Positions 1 through 5,639 of a stretch of DNA of 6,290 nt are shown piece by piece (the stretch's first letter is position 1; the number at the start of each line of letters is the position of its first letter). Position numbers and translations under genes: made by a program. A model generated the notes under the pieces. That model searched no databases, had not been told where the DNA came from, and was given only the letters and a program-made list of their open reading frames with translations. The DNA comes from an uncultured Ellagibacter sp. Lineage in GTDB: Bacteria; Actinomycetota; Coriobacteriia; Coriobacteriales; Eggerthellaceae. Location of the stretch: NCBI GenBank assembly GCA_934613165.1, contig CAKTSW010000088.1, positions 1 through 6,290 on the forward strand, given 5' to 3'.

Positions 1-878
1 TTGTCGCCCGCTTCAAGGCCGAGCGTCTGCACGCAGGTGAGGGCGATCATGCCGTAGACCACGCCGATGAACGCGGTAAGCACGGCGCCGACGAAGCACG
101 CGTTGCGCGCCACCTTCGGGTTCTTCGCGCTGTAGATGCGCTGCTGGAAGTCGATGGCGACGATGTCGCCCACGCCGAGGGACAGAAGCGTCGCCCAGTT
201 GATGGGGCCGCCGCCTTCCACGGTGGTGAGCTGGGCAAGGTCGAAGGGCCCGAGGCCCTCGGGCACGGAATAGCCGTACGTCACGCCCACGAAGATCGCG
301 ATAATCACGGAGGCCACGAGTGTGATGACCGTCTGGATGGCCGCGGTGTAGGCGTCGGAAAGAAGCCCGCCGCAGAGCGTGTACAAAAGCACAAGCCCGC
401 CTGCGATGAACAGCCCGCCTATGTACGGGATGCCGAGGAAGTATTCCAGCAGGTATCCGCAGGCCACGAGGTTGCCGGCGAGCAGGATGATGTAGGCTAG
501 GATCATCACGCAGGAAGCGAGCTTCTCGAAGGCGCGCCCGTACTTCACGCGGAAGAAATCGCCGAGCGAGAACAGCCCCATCTCGTTCATCGGCTTGGCG
601 ATGAAGATGCCCGAAAGCAGCAGGGCGATCGCAAGGCCGATGGCGAGAGAAGCGCCTGCCCAAAAGCCCGACGAGCTTGAGAGGTCCATGTTGCCGACCG
701 TGGCGTTGGAGTCGACCGCGGCGACCATGAGCGCCGGTGCCACAAGGTAGATGGGAAGCATGCGGCCGGCGACGAGGAAGTTCTGCGAGTCGCCTTCCAC
801 CTTGCGCCCGACGTACATGCCGACGAACAGGACCAGAAGCACGGTGATCCCGACGCCGAACAGAAGCATTGCGTTCAT
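1..878 (-). CDS. Sodium:solute symporter (SSS) family transporter, N-terminal 292 residues (cut by window edge)
   Basis: Integral membrane transporter that would use a sodium gradient to import a small organic solute; the substrate is not readable. The first 292 residues are present and the C-terminus runs off the left edge, so about 60% of a usual 450-520 residue SSS protein is seen. Hydrophobic segments lie near residues 3-24, 43-63, 72-94, 119-148, 152-173, 180-203 and 260-281. Family-like features are the NFLVAGR stretch (33-39) after helix 1, GGLLSDAYTAAIQ (170-182), matching the usual GG-x-x-x-x-x-x-T-D/A-x-x-Q region, and DFQQRIYSAKNP (243-254), matching the conserved QR loop. The ATG at 878 is preceded by GGAG with a 7-nt spacer. 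The gene lies 60 bp downstream of the alpha/beta hydrolase on the same strand with no terminator visible between, so it is probably the third gene of the ligase-hydrolase-symporter unit. The family call is firm; the substrate is unknown. Confidence 0.88.
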   Translation of the reverse strand, partial: MNAMLLFGVGITVLLVLFVGMYVGRKVEGDSQNFLVAGRMLPIYLVAPALMVAAVDSNATVGNMDLSSSSGFWAGASLAIGLAIALLLSGIFIAKPMNEMGLFSLGDFFRVKYGRAFEKLASCVMILAYIILLAGNLVACGYLLEYFLGIPYIGGLFIAGGLVLLYTLCGGLLSDAYTAAIQTVITLVASVIIAIFVGVTYGYSVPEGLGPFDLAQLTTVEGGGPINWATLLSLGVGDIVAIDFQQRIYSAKNPKVARNACFVGAVLTAFIGVVYGMIALTCVQTLGLEAGD

Positions 879-938
879 AGGGTGGCTCCTAACTTTCAAA
901 AGAGGGTGTGTAGGGATTGGTTCGAGGTCGGGGGCGCT

Positions 939-1979
939 TTAGGAGATGCCCTCCGAATGCTGGGGCGGAATGCGTGCAAAGAGCCTATCGACCTGGGTTT
1001 TTATTTGATCGGTTTCGGCTTTGCGGATTCCCGGGCGCCCGGCGATGTGCCCCAAGTCGGAATCGATTTCGACCACCTCCATGCCGGGGAAACGTTCGCG
1101 TGCGTCCGCGAGCGTCGCGGTGAGAAAGTAGCGGTCGGTGTGCGACGGCATGGCGACAAGCGGCGGGTCGGCTGCGTTCGATTCCGCGTTCTTCAGGGCG
1201 CGTTCGGGCGTTTCGGCGTGAAGCCACGCGTCGAGTTGGGCGGCAAGGTCGGCCGCGCCCATGGCGACGTGCTCGCGCGCCCAGCCGGCAAGCACCGCTT
1301 CGGGGCTTTCGTAGCCGAACTGCCGATAAGCTCCCGACAGGAAGAATTCGTCGGAGTATGCCCAGCCCGCATACACCGCGCCGAAGGCGGAAAGGCGGCG
1401 GTGCAGCTCGCCGGCGGGAAGCGCGTCGAGGTCGGCAAGACCGGCTTGCCCGGGCTTGCCGACGAGTACCGAGCGGATGCCTTCCAAAAACACGCGGTTT
1501 ACGGCGCTCGGCGCAGGCGTGGCGCAGACCGCGAGTGCGCCGCCGATGGCGTTCGGGAAAAGCGCATGCCACGTGAAGGCGGGGGGGGCGCCCATCGACC
1601 AGCCGGCGACAAGGTCGATGCGGTCGATTCCTAAAGTCTCGAGTGCGCGCTTCTGCGCGCGGACGTTGTCGGAAAGCGAAGGGAGGGGCCAGGCGGCAAG
1701 GCCGTAGCCGTCGCTCGGCTTGCTCGATTTTCCTGCCCCGAACTGGTCGAAGGCGACGATGCGGCAGGTCTCGGGATCGAACAGTCCCGTAGCGCCCGCC
1801 CACGGTTCGTAGCTCAAGGCGGTGCCGGAATAGTAGCTCGGGAGCACTACGATTCGCTCGGCCACATCGGCGGACGCGCCCCAGAAGGCGCAGCCCACGC
1901 GCGCGGGTGCGAACTCGCGTCCGCTCTCGAGCGTGAAGCCCTCAATCTCGATTGATTCGTATGTAAGCGGCTTTGCCAT
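939..1979 (-). CDS. Alpha/beta fold hydrolase, homoserine O-acetyltransferase (MetX)-like
   Basis: A complete 346-residue cytoplasmic alpha/beta hydrolase, with no signal peptide. The N-terminus (IEGFTLESG, 12-20) and DQFGAGKSSKPSD (78-90) match the MetX-like pattern, in which a D-x-x-G-x-G-x-S-S-x-P stretch precedes the nucleophile. The nucleophile elbow is GWSMGA with Ser128. Asp282 (in SHTDRYFL) and His311 (in DLGHIAG) sit where the MetX-like triad Asp and His are expected. True MetX proteins are usually 360-380 residues and have GGSMGG at the elbow and GHDAFL at the His; both differ here, so homoserine acetylation is doubtful. It could be an esterase, amidase or acyltransferase acting on a product of the neighbouring ligase. 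The ATG at 1979 was chosen over one at 2075 because the latter overlaps the upstream gene and adds a non-conserved tail; a GGAG lies only 3 nt upstream, with GGGAA about 10 nt upstream. It starts 32 bp after the ligase stop. The coding strand carries a run of eight C just after the Ser128 region. Confidence 0.85.
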   Translation of the reverse strand: MAKPLTYESIEIEGFTLESGREFAPARVGCAFWGASADVAERIVVLPSYYSGTALSYEPWAGATGLFDPETCRIVAFDQFGAGKSSKPSDGYGLAAWPLPSLSDNVRAQKRALETLGIDRIDLVAGWSMGAPPAFTWHALFPNAIGGALAVCATPAPSAVNRVFLEGIRSVLVGKPGQAGLADLDALPAGELHRRLSAFGAVYAGWAYSDEFFLSGAYRQFGYESPEAVLAGWAREHVAMGAADLAAQLDAWLHAETPERALKNAESNAADPPLVAMPSHTDRYFLTATLADARERFPGMEVVEIDSDLGHIAGRPGIRKAETDQIKTQVDRLFARIPPQHSEGIS

Positions 1980-2011
1980 ATGCTCCGTGTTCCCGTCCGA
2001 ATACGTTTCCC

Positions 2012-3424
2012 TTAAAAGAACTTGAGGTAGCGGTCGCGTTCCCAGTCCGTCACTGCGCTTGTGAACTCCTCCCACTCGCGGCGCTTGTAGGAAAGATAGC
2101 TTCCGAACATCTCATCGCCGAACACCTCGTACGCGAGCGGGTCGGCAGCGAACGCCTCGCACGCATCTCCCAAATCGCGGGGCAGAAGGGATATGCCTGC
2201 GCGCTCAACGTCCTCGGCGGTGTATTTATGCAGGTTGTCGCGGTGCGGATCGCCCGGATCGATATGCTTCTCGATGCCTTCGAGCCCCGCGGCCAGCATG
2301 AGCGCCGAGCCGAGATAAGGGTTGAAGGCGATGTCGGTGGCGCGGCACTCCACGCGGTTCGCGGCTTTCGGCACGCGCAGCATGTTCGTGCGGTTGTTGT
2401 TGCCGTAGCTCACGAAGATGGGCGCCCAGGTCGATCCCGACATCGACCCTTGGCGCACGAGGCGCTTGTAGCTGTTGACGGTCGGCGCGATGGTGAGGCA
2501 GATGGCGGGCGCGTGCGTAAGGATGCCGCCGATAAACCAGATGGCTAGCTGCGTGAGCCCCACGCCCTTCACGTCTTCTTCGGGCGTTTTTGCCTCGAAG
2601 AGGTTCTCGCCGGTCGCCGCATCCTCGAGCGACATGTTCATGTGGGCGCCCGATCCGGACATGTTGGCGAAGGGCTTGGGCATGAACGACGCGAAGTAGC
2701 CGTGCTTGCGCGCGATGTCGCCCGCCATGTAGCGGAAGAACGCCACGCGGTCGGCCATGGAGAGCACGTCGGAGTACATGAAGTCGATTTCGAACTGGCT
2801 GCGCGCATCCTCGTGATCGAAGGAATACACGTCCCAACCCAGCTCGTCCATCGCGTCGACGAGCTCGATGAGCCAAGGGAAGTTGTCGTGCGCGGTGGCG
2901 ACGTCGTAGCACGGCTTGTCGAGCGTGTCGCGGTCGCTGATCGTGTTGATTCCGGCGACGCCCGTGGGTGCGCCCTGTGCGCGTTCGCCGCGAGCGAGGG
3001 TCTCGCGTTCGTCGCGCAGCATGAAGAACTCGGTTTCCACGCCGAGGTTCATCTTGTAGCCCAGCTTTGCCGCGCGTTCCACTTGGCGCGAAAGGATGTT
3101 GCGTGAGCATGCTTCGAAGGGTTTTCCCTGGTTATAAAGGTTGCTCGGAAAAAACGCCACATCCTTGTTCCACGGCAGGATGAACCCGTGCGCGATGTCG
3201 GGGTGCGAGGACACTTCCTCGTCGTTGATTTCCTGCGGCACGCCGTCGAGCGCTGCCCCCGTATAGAGCTCGGAGCCTTTCACCATCTGGTCGAAGTGGG
3301 CAAGGGGGACGACTTTCCCCTTCAAGCGGCCATGGAGGTCGACATAGCCTGAAAAGCAGAAGCGCACGCCCTGCGCTTCGAGGGTTTCCTTCATGTTTGC
3401 GGGGTCGCATGCTGAAAGGTTCAT
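2012..3424 (-). CDS. glnT: Type III glutamine synthetase / gamma-glutamylmethylamide synthetase-like ligase
   Basis: A complete 470-residue glutamine-synthetase-fold enzyme. The family makes a gamma-glutamyl phosphate from glutamate and ATP, then transfers the glutamyl group to ammonia or, in GMAS-type members, to an amine such as methylamine. The N-terminal beta-grasp region has SGYVDLHGRLKGKVVP (25-40) and GSELYTGAALDGVP (50-63), typical of the GlnT/GMAS branch. Catalytic-domain signatures are VETEFF (129-134, metal-binding Glu130 and Glu132), QFEID (210-214, Glu212), SGSGAHMNMSL (256-266, His261), NSYKRL (317-322), NNNRTNMLRVP (342-352) and ECRATD (359-364). The C-terminus WERDRYLKFF is also branch-like. 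The NLY adenylylation motif of type I enzymes is not seen in the C-terminal region. The ATG at 3424 has AAGGAG 5 nt upstream, so the start is secure. It is the first gene of the unit, and the divergent TetR gene with flanking palindromes suggests inducible catabolic or uptake control rather than housekeeping nitrogen assimilation. Whether it uses ammonia or an amine cannot be decided. Confidence 0.9.
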   Translation of the reverse strand: MNLSACDPANMKETLEAQGVRFCFSGYVDLHGRLKGKVVPLAHFDQMVKGSELYTGAALDGVPQEINDEEVSSHPDIAHGFILPWNKDVAFFPSNLYNQGKPFEACSRNILSRQVERAAKLGYKMNLGVETEFFMLRDERETLARGERAQGAPTGVAGINTISDRDTLDKPCYDVATAHDNFPWLIELVDAMDELGWDVYSFDHEDARSQFEIDFMYSDVLSMADRVAFFRYMAGDIARKHGYFASFMPKPFANMSGSGAHMNMSLEDAATGENLFEAKTPEEDVKGVGLTQLAIWFIGGILTHAPAICLTIAPTVNSYKRLVRQGSMSGSTWAPIFVSYGNNNRTNMLRVPKAANRVECRATDIAFNPYLGSALMLAAGLEGIEKHIDPGDPHRDNLHKYTAEDVERAGISLLPRDLGDACEAFAADPLAYEVFGDEMFGSYLSYKRREWEEFTSAVTDWERDRYLKFF

Positions 3425-3441
3425 GGAGGCTCCTTCATCGC

Positions 3442-3466
3442 AATATTCAATGACGTATTGAATATT
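3442..3466. promoter_or_regulatory. Palindromic operator O1 (near the ligase gene)
   Basis: A perfect inverted repeat with 10-bp arms (AATATTCAAT and ATTGAATATT) around a 5-bp GACGT spacer, 18 bp upstream of the ligase ATG. Its AT-richness stands out against the GC-rich surroundings. Size and symmetry suit a TetR dimer, and the divergent TetR gene lies next to it. It overlaps a candidate -10 box (TAATAT on the minus strand), so binding would block ligase transcription. The palindrome is seen; binding by the neighbouring regulator is inferred. Confidence 0.8.
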
Positions 3467-3467
3467 A
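3462..3467 (-). promoter_or_regulatory. Candidate -10 box of the ligase-hydrolase-symporter unit
   Basis: On the minus strand this reads TAATAT, five of six matches to TATAAT. It would place the transcription start near 3455, about 30 nt before the ligase ATG and upstream of its AAGGAG ribosome site. No good -35 box is seen at 16-18 bp, so the promoter may be weak, activator-dependent or located elsewhere. It overlaps operator O1. Confidence 0.4.
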
Positions 3468-3513
3468 GGGAGGACCGGTTGCGTCGTTGTTACCCTGGTA
3501 TTTCGCGTTGGTT

Positions 3514-3539
3514 AAATATCAATGCAGTATTGAATATTT
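3514..3539. promoter_or_regulatory. Palindromic operator O2 (near the TetR gene)
   Basis: A second copy of the O1 site: 18 of 20 bases of the core (3519-3538 versus 3447-3466) are identical, with only the spacer AC changed to CA. The right arm ATTGAATATTT is intact; the left arm AAATATCAAT lacks one T relative to perfect symmetry, so this may be the weaker site. It overlaps the TTGACA -35 box of the TetR gene. The centre-to-centre distance to O1 is 72 bp, close to seven helical turns, which would put both sites on one face of the DNA. Autorepression is the expected outcome. Confidence 0.75.
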
Positions 3540-3566
3540 GACAGCACGATGATGTTCCCGCAAAAT
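3538..3566 (+). promoter_or_regulatory. Promoter of the TetR-family gene
   Basis: A perfect TTGACA -35 box (3538-3543), a 17-bp spacer and CAAAAT as -10 (3561-3566, four of six matches). The predicted transcript start near 3573 gives a leader of about 40 nt before the ATG at 3615. The -35 box lies within the right end of operator O2, as expected for an autorepressed regulator. Confidence 0.65.
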
Positions 3567-3614
3567 TGCTGATAGATGGACTGATTTTGCAAGCGTTGCT
3601 TTGGGGAGGTTCGC

Positions 3615-4376
3615 ATGGTGGAAGGTGTCGCTTCGAAGAAAAGGCGCGGGCGCCCGCGCAAGGACGGCTCGAAGAGCATCAATCAACGCGCCGAGATCGC
3701 GGCTGCGGCGATCGAGCTGTTTTCCCGCCAGGGCTACGCGCAGACGACGCTTTCGAGCATCGCGCGGGCGGCGGGGCTCGACCAAAGCTCGGTGTACTAC
3801 TGGTTTTCGGGGAAGGACGACATCCTTCGGCACCTCGTCGAGCTGAACCGCTCGTCGCTCACCGTTGCGTCGGACATCGGTTCGTTCCCTGACGACAAGC
3901 CAGCGCAGCTTTATACCGTGCTGCACGAAGACGTGCTCATGCTGTGCCGCCTCCCATTCGACTTCTACGTGCTTGAACAGGCGGCAAGCGCGCAACCCGA
4001 CAACTTCGCCGACCTCGCGGCCGACTACCGTGCGCTCGTCGACCAGGTGTGCGGCATCATCGAGAGCGGCGTTGCCGACGGGTCGTTCGTCGCATGCGAC
4101 GCGGGGCGCGAGGCGGTGGTTGCGCTTGCGATGGATGAGGGCGTCCAGCATCGATTCCATTCGAAGGGCGTCATGTCATGCGTGGTTACGGAAGGCGAGC
4201 GCAGCGAAGGTGCGAGCGGCGCGGCATGCGAGAACGCGAAGGCTGGAGGGCTTGCGCTCGAAGCGTCAGAGGTCGCGGATGCGGGGGCGTCCGCCACGGT
4301 CGCGCGTCTTCTCGCGCGGGAAACCGTGGCCGAGGTGCGCGCCCGAGCCCGCGAGCGCAAGTGGGTGACCTGCTGA
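3615..4376 (+). CDS. TetR/AcrR family transcriptional regulator with AT-hook-like N-terminal tail
   Basis: A 253-residue DNA-binding protein, probably the repressor of the divergent ligase-hydrolase-symporter unit and of itself. The TetR N-terminal domain spans about residues 23-72: IELFSRQGYAQTTLSSIA (33-50) leads into the helix-turn-helix, and SSVYYWFSGKDDIL (58-71) is the family signature around the recognition helix. Before it lies a basic tail, KKRRGRPRKDG (8-18), with the RGRPRK core of an AT-hook, a minor-groove AT-binding motif that fits the very AT-rich operators beside the gene. The rest is a helical ligand-binding domain, ending in VARLLARETVAEVRARA (229-245). The protein is longer than the usual 190-220 residues because of a Gly/Ala/Glu/Ser-rich low-complexity stretch at about 190-225. 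The start at 3615 has GGGGAGG 5 nt upstream. The inducer is unknown; it is likely the transported substrate or a product of the ligase. Confidence 0.93.
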   Translation: MVEGVASKKRRGRPRKDGSKSINQRAEIAAAAIELFSRQGYAQTTLSSIARAAGLDQSSVYYWFSGKDDILRHLVELNRSSLTVASDIGSFPDDKPAQLYTVLHEDVLMLCRLPFDFYVLEQAASAQPDNFADLAADYRALVDQVCGIIESGVADGSFVACDAGREAVVALAMDEGVQHRFHSKGVMSCVVTEGERSEGASGAACENAKAGGLALEASEVADAGASATVARLLARETVAEVRARARERKWVTC

Positions 4377-4388
4377 GGCCGCCGCGAG

Positions 4389-4569
4389 GGCGTTTCCGGT
4401 GACTTTTCGGGGGTTGTGCGAAAGCAGCGCTCGGGATGCAAAGCGTGTTGTTTGCTGAGCGTTCTTGCGACCTGGGAAAACGCGGGTTTCGAGTCGCGAT
4501 GGACATCGGCCAAGACGGAAAGGGCTTGCCGGCTTTTCGCACAACCCCCGAAAAGTCACCAATGACGCC
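4389..4569. repeat. Long inverted-repeat element between convergent genes (REP-pair/MITE-like)
   Basis: Two perfectly complementary 26-bp arms lie at 4398-4423 (begins GGTGACTTTTCGGGGG) and 4535-4560 (ends CCCCCGAAAAGTCACC), separated by 111 bp. The match resumes outside the arms with GGCGT at 4389-4393 paired to ACGCC at 4565-4569, giving imperfect 35-bp ends. Each arm can also fold alone: the right one has a 7-bp stem, CTTTTCG (4533-4539) with CGAAAAG (4549-4555), and the left one the same stem with one A missing. No open frame inside looks coding. It fills most of the 227-bp gap between the TetR gene and trmO, which converge on it. It could be a mobile or REP-like non-coding repeat, or a bidirectional transcription barrier. 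Its copy number elsewhere in the genome is unknown. Confidence 0.75.
4428..4461 (+). terminator. Stem-loop inside the repeat element, possible weak terminator for the TetR gene
   Basis: Nested complementarity: CGCTC (4428-4432) pairs with GAGCG (4457-4461) and GCAAA (4438-4442) pairs with TTTGC (4451-4455), followed by GTTCTTG. It lies 50 bp past the TetR stop. There is no proper T run, so a factor-independent terminator is only a possibility. Confidence 0.25.
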
Positions 4570-4603
4570 TCGATTTCTGCCACGATGGCCCAACTCCTTG
4601 ACG

Positions 4604-5329
4604 CTAGCTTATGCAAACGACGTGCAGCACGTCGCCGTCCACGGTGAAGGCGACGTCGAGCGACGCATAGGCAAGGTGGTATACCCTTGCCGGGTTGTGC
4701 TTGCTGCCTGCGCGCCGCGGGTCTTGGCGCAGCACCTCGATGAGGCCTGCGAGCTTGTCTCGCTCGACCAGGCTTCGCAGCGCGTCGGGGAAATCGACTT
4801 CGAGCTCGTGCCATGGCGCGTTCTCGATCCACCCACCAGATGCGTCGGCGTGGCAGTCGGCAAAAGGGATGTAGGGCTTGACGTCGAGGATGGGCGTGCC
4901 GTCGCGCAAGTCGGCGCCGAGCACGTGGATTACGGGGCCCGCTTCGGTATGTTCCACCCGATCGAACTTCACGCAGGTCAACCCTATCGGGTTCGGGCGA
5001 AACGGGCTGCGGGTGGCGAACACGCCCACGCGTTCGGCGCCGCCGAGCCGTGGCGGGCGCACGGTCGGCGACCACTTCGCCGTGGTGCCGCTTTTGCGCG
5101 GCGTCGCCCGGTCTTTGGCGATGTCGAGCGCGCTTCCGCCCTCGACGCCGTTCTCGAACTGCCAGATCAGCCAGAGGTGGGAAAATCCCTCGATCCCGCA
5201 AACGGCGGAATCGAGTGCGAACTCCGGCTCGAAGACGATGCGCCCTTGCAGATGGGGCGCGAGGAAGCTGTTGCGGGGAATGCCGAACTTCTGCGGCAAG
5301 TCGGTGCGGATATGGGCGATCGGTTTCAT
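4604..5329 (-). CDS. trmO: tRNA (N6-threonylcarbamoyladenosine(37)-N6)-methyltransferase TrmO (TsaA/YaeB)
   Basis: A complete 241-residue enzyme, close to the roughly 235 residues of E. coli TrmO. It methylates t6A at position 37 of tRNAs reading ACY codons, using S-adenosylmethionine, in the cytoplasm; the fold is a beta-barrel unlike other methyltransferases. Signatures in order are KFGIPRN (14-20), GIEGFSHLWLIWQF (45-58), RPPRLGGAERVGVFATRSPF (91-110) running into RPNPIGLT (111-118), DLRDGTPILDVKPYIPFAD (140-158), and QDPRRA (202-207), all hallmark blocks of the family. The ATG at 5329 gives the conserved MKPIAHIRTD start; a longer frame to 5602 adds 91 residues with no family resemblance and crosses a terminator. 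No Shine-Dalgarno precedes the ATG, and TACAAT lies 7 nt upstream, suggesting leaderless translation. It is a lone gene, convergent with the TetR gene. Confidence 0.95.
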   Translation of the reverse strand: MKPIAHIRTDLPQKFGIPRNSFLAPHLQGRIVFEPEFALDSAVCGIEGFSHLWLIWQFENGVEGGSALDIAKDRATPRKSGTTAKWSPTVRPPRLGGAERVGVFATRSPFRPNPIGLTCVKFDRVEHTEAGPVIHVLGADLRDGTPILDVKPYIPFADCHADASGGWIENAPWHELEVDFPDALRSLVERDKLAGLIEVLRQDPRRAGSKHNPARVYHLAYASLDVAFTVDGDVLHVVCIS

Positions 5330-5336
5330 GGCGCTT

Positions 5337-5342
5337 ATTGTA
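5337..5342 (-). promoter_or_regulatory. TACAAT -10 box giving a probable leaderless trmO transcript
   Basis: On the minus strand TACAAT (five of six matches to TATAAT) ends 7 nt before the trmO ATG, so transcription would start at or within one base of the A of ATG. No ribosome-binding sequence exists between, and no convincing -35 box is seen at 17 bp. Flanking GCGCT and AGCGC could form a small stem around it. Leaderless starts are common in actinobacteria. Confidence 0.5.
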
Positions 5343-5578
5343 GCGCGGAAACGTCGGACGCGATGGGAGGCGAGTCGCGTGGGCGGGCGGTTCACTGGGT
5401 GCGGAAACGCCGGGCTCCGACTGGCAATGCCGTGCGCAGCGAAGCGAACGGACGGTGCGAACACCCGGTGCCCGCCTACGACTCCGACGTTGCAGGCGAT
5501 CTGGCGGCGTCCGAGTTGCTTTCGCACATCTAACGGAGCGGTCCGCGCGGCGAGAACCCCTGTCTCGCCTGAAAATGG

Positions 5579-5611
5579 CGCGGCCGCATGGGCTTCGAAC
5601 ATGCGGCCGCG
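5579..5611 (-). terminator. Stem-loop terminator of the choloylglycine hydrolase-like gene
   Basis: A perfect 12-bp GC-rich stem (CGCGGCCGCATG, 5579-5590, with CATGCGGCCGCG, 5600-5611) and a 9-nt loop, starting 28 bp after the hydrolase stop. On the minus strand it is followed by CCATTTTC, a short T run. Position and strength fit a rho-independent terminator, though the T tract is modest. Confidence 0.75.
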
Positions 5612-5639
5612 TGAGGGGGCTCGGCGCCCCGTGCGGCTC

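Larger units (their letters stand above)
5330..5639. other. Intergenic region between trmO and the choloylglycine hydrolase-like gene
   Basis: A 310-bp stretch with no gene that can be supported. It holds the trmO -10 candidate at its left end and the hydrolase terminator at 5579-5611. A small hairpin, GGGGC (5616-5620) with GCCCC (5626-5630), lies between the hydrolase stop and that terminator. Open frames crossing it on either strand lack start signals and family resemblance. Nothing recognisable is seen in 5343-5578. Confidence 0.6.

Noticed and set aside
13..663. Arg-rich minus-strand open frame overlapping the symporter
   Set aside because: The Arg/His/Pro-rich composition is typical of an out-of-frame shadow; the other minus frame gives a hydrophobic multi-helix SSS protein that is open through position 1.
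882..1634. 250-residue plus-strand open frame opposite the alpha/beta hydrolase
   Set aside because: It is a mirror frame produced by high GC at third positions; the opposite strand carries an intact catalytic triad.
939..1979. Naming the hydrolase metX
   Set aside because: The fold and triad fit, but the elbow and His motifs differ from true homoserine acetyltransferases and the context is not methionine synthesis.
1980..2075. 32-residue N-terminal extension of the alpha/beta hydrolase
   Set aside because: It would overlap the end of the ligase gene, has no family resemblance, and the conserved N-terminus begins at the ATG at 1979.
3519..4160. 213-residue minus-strand open frame opposite the TetR gene
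   Set aside because: It is antisense to a convincing TetR domain and covers the regulator's promoter and operator O2.
4389..4569. CRISPR array or insertion sequence
   Set aside because: There are only two repeat copies, in inverted orientation, with a single 111-bp interior and no transposase frame.
4436..5533. 365-residue plus-strand open frame across the repeat element and trmO
   Set aside because: It is antisense to the clearly recognised trmO, its translation resembles no family, and it begins inside the repeat element without a ribosome site.
5330..5602. 91-residue N-terminal extension of TrmO
   Set aside because: The family starts at the MKPIAHI segment; the extension is Arg-rich, resembles nothing and runs into the terminator of the upstream gene.
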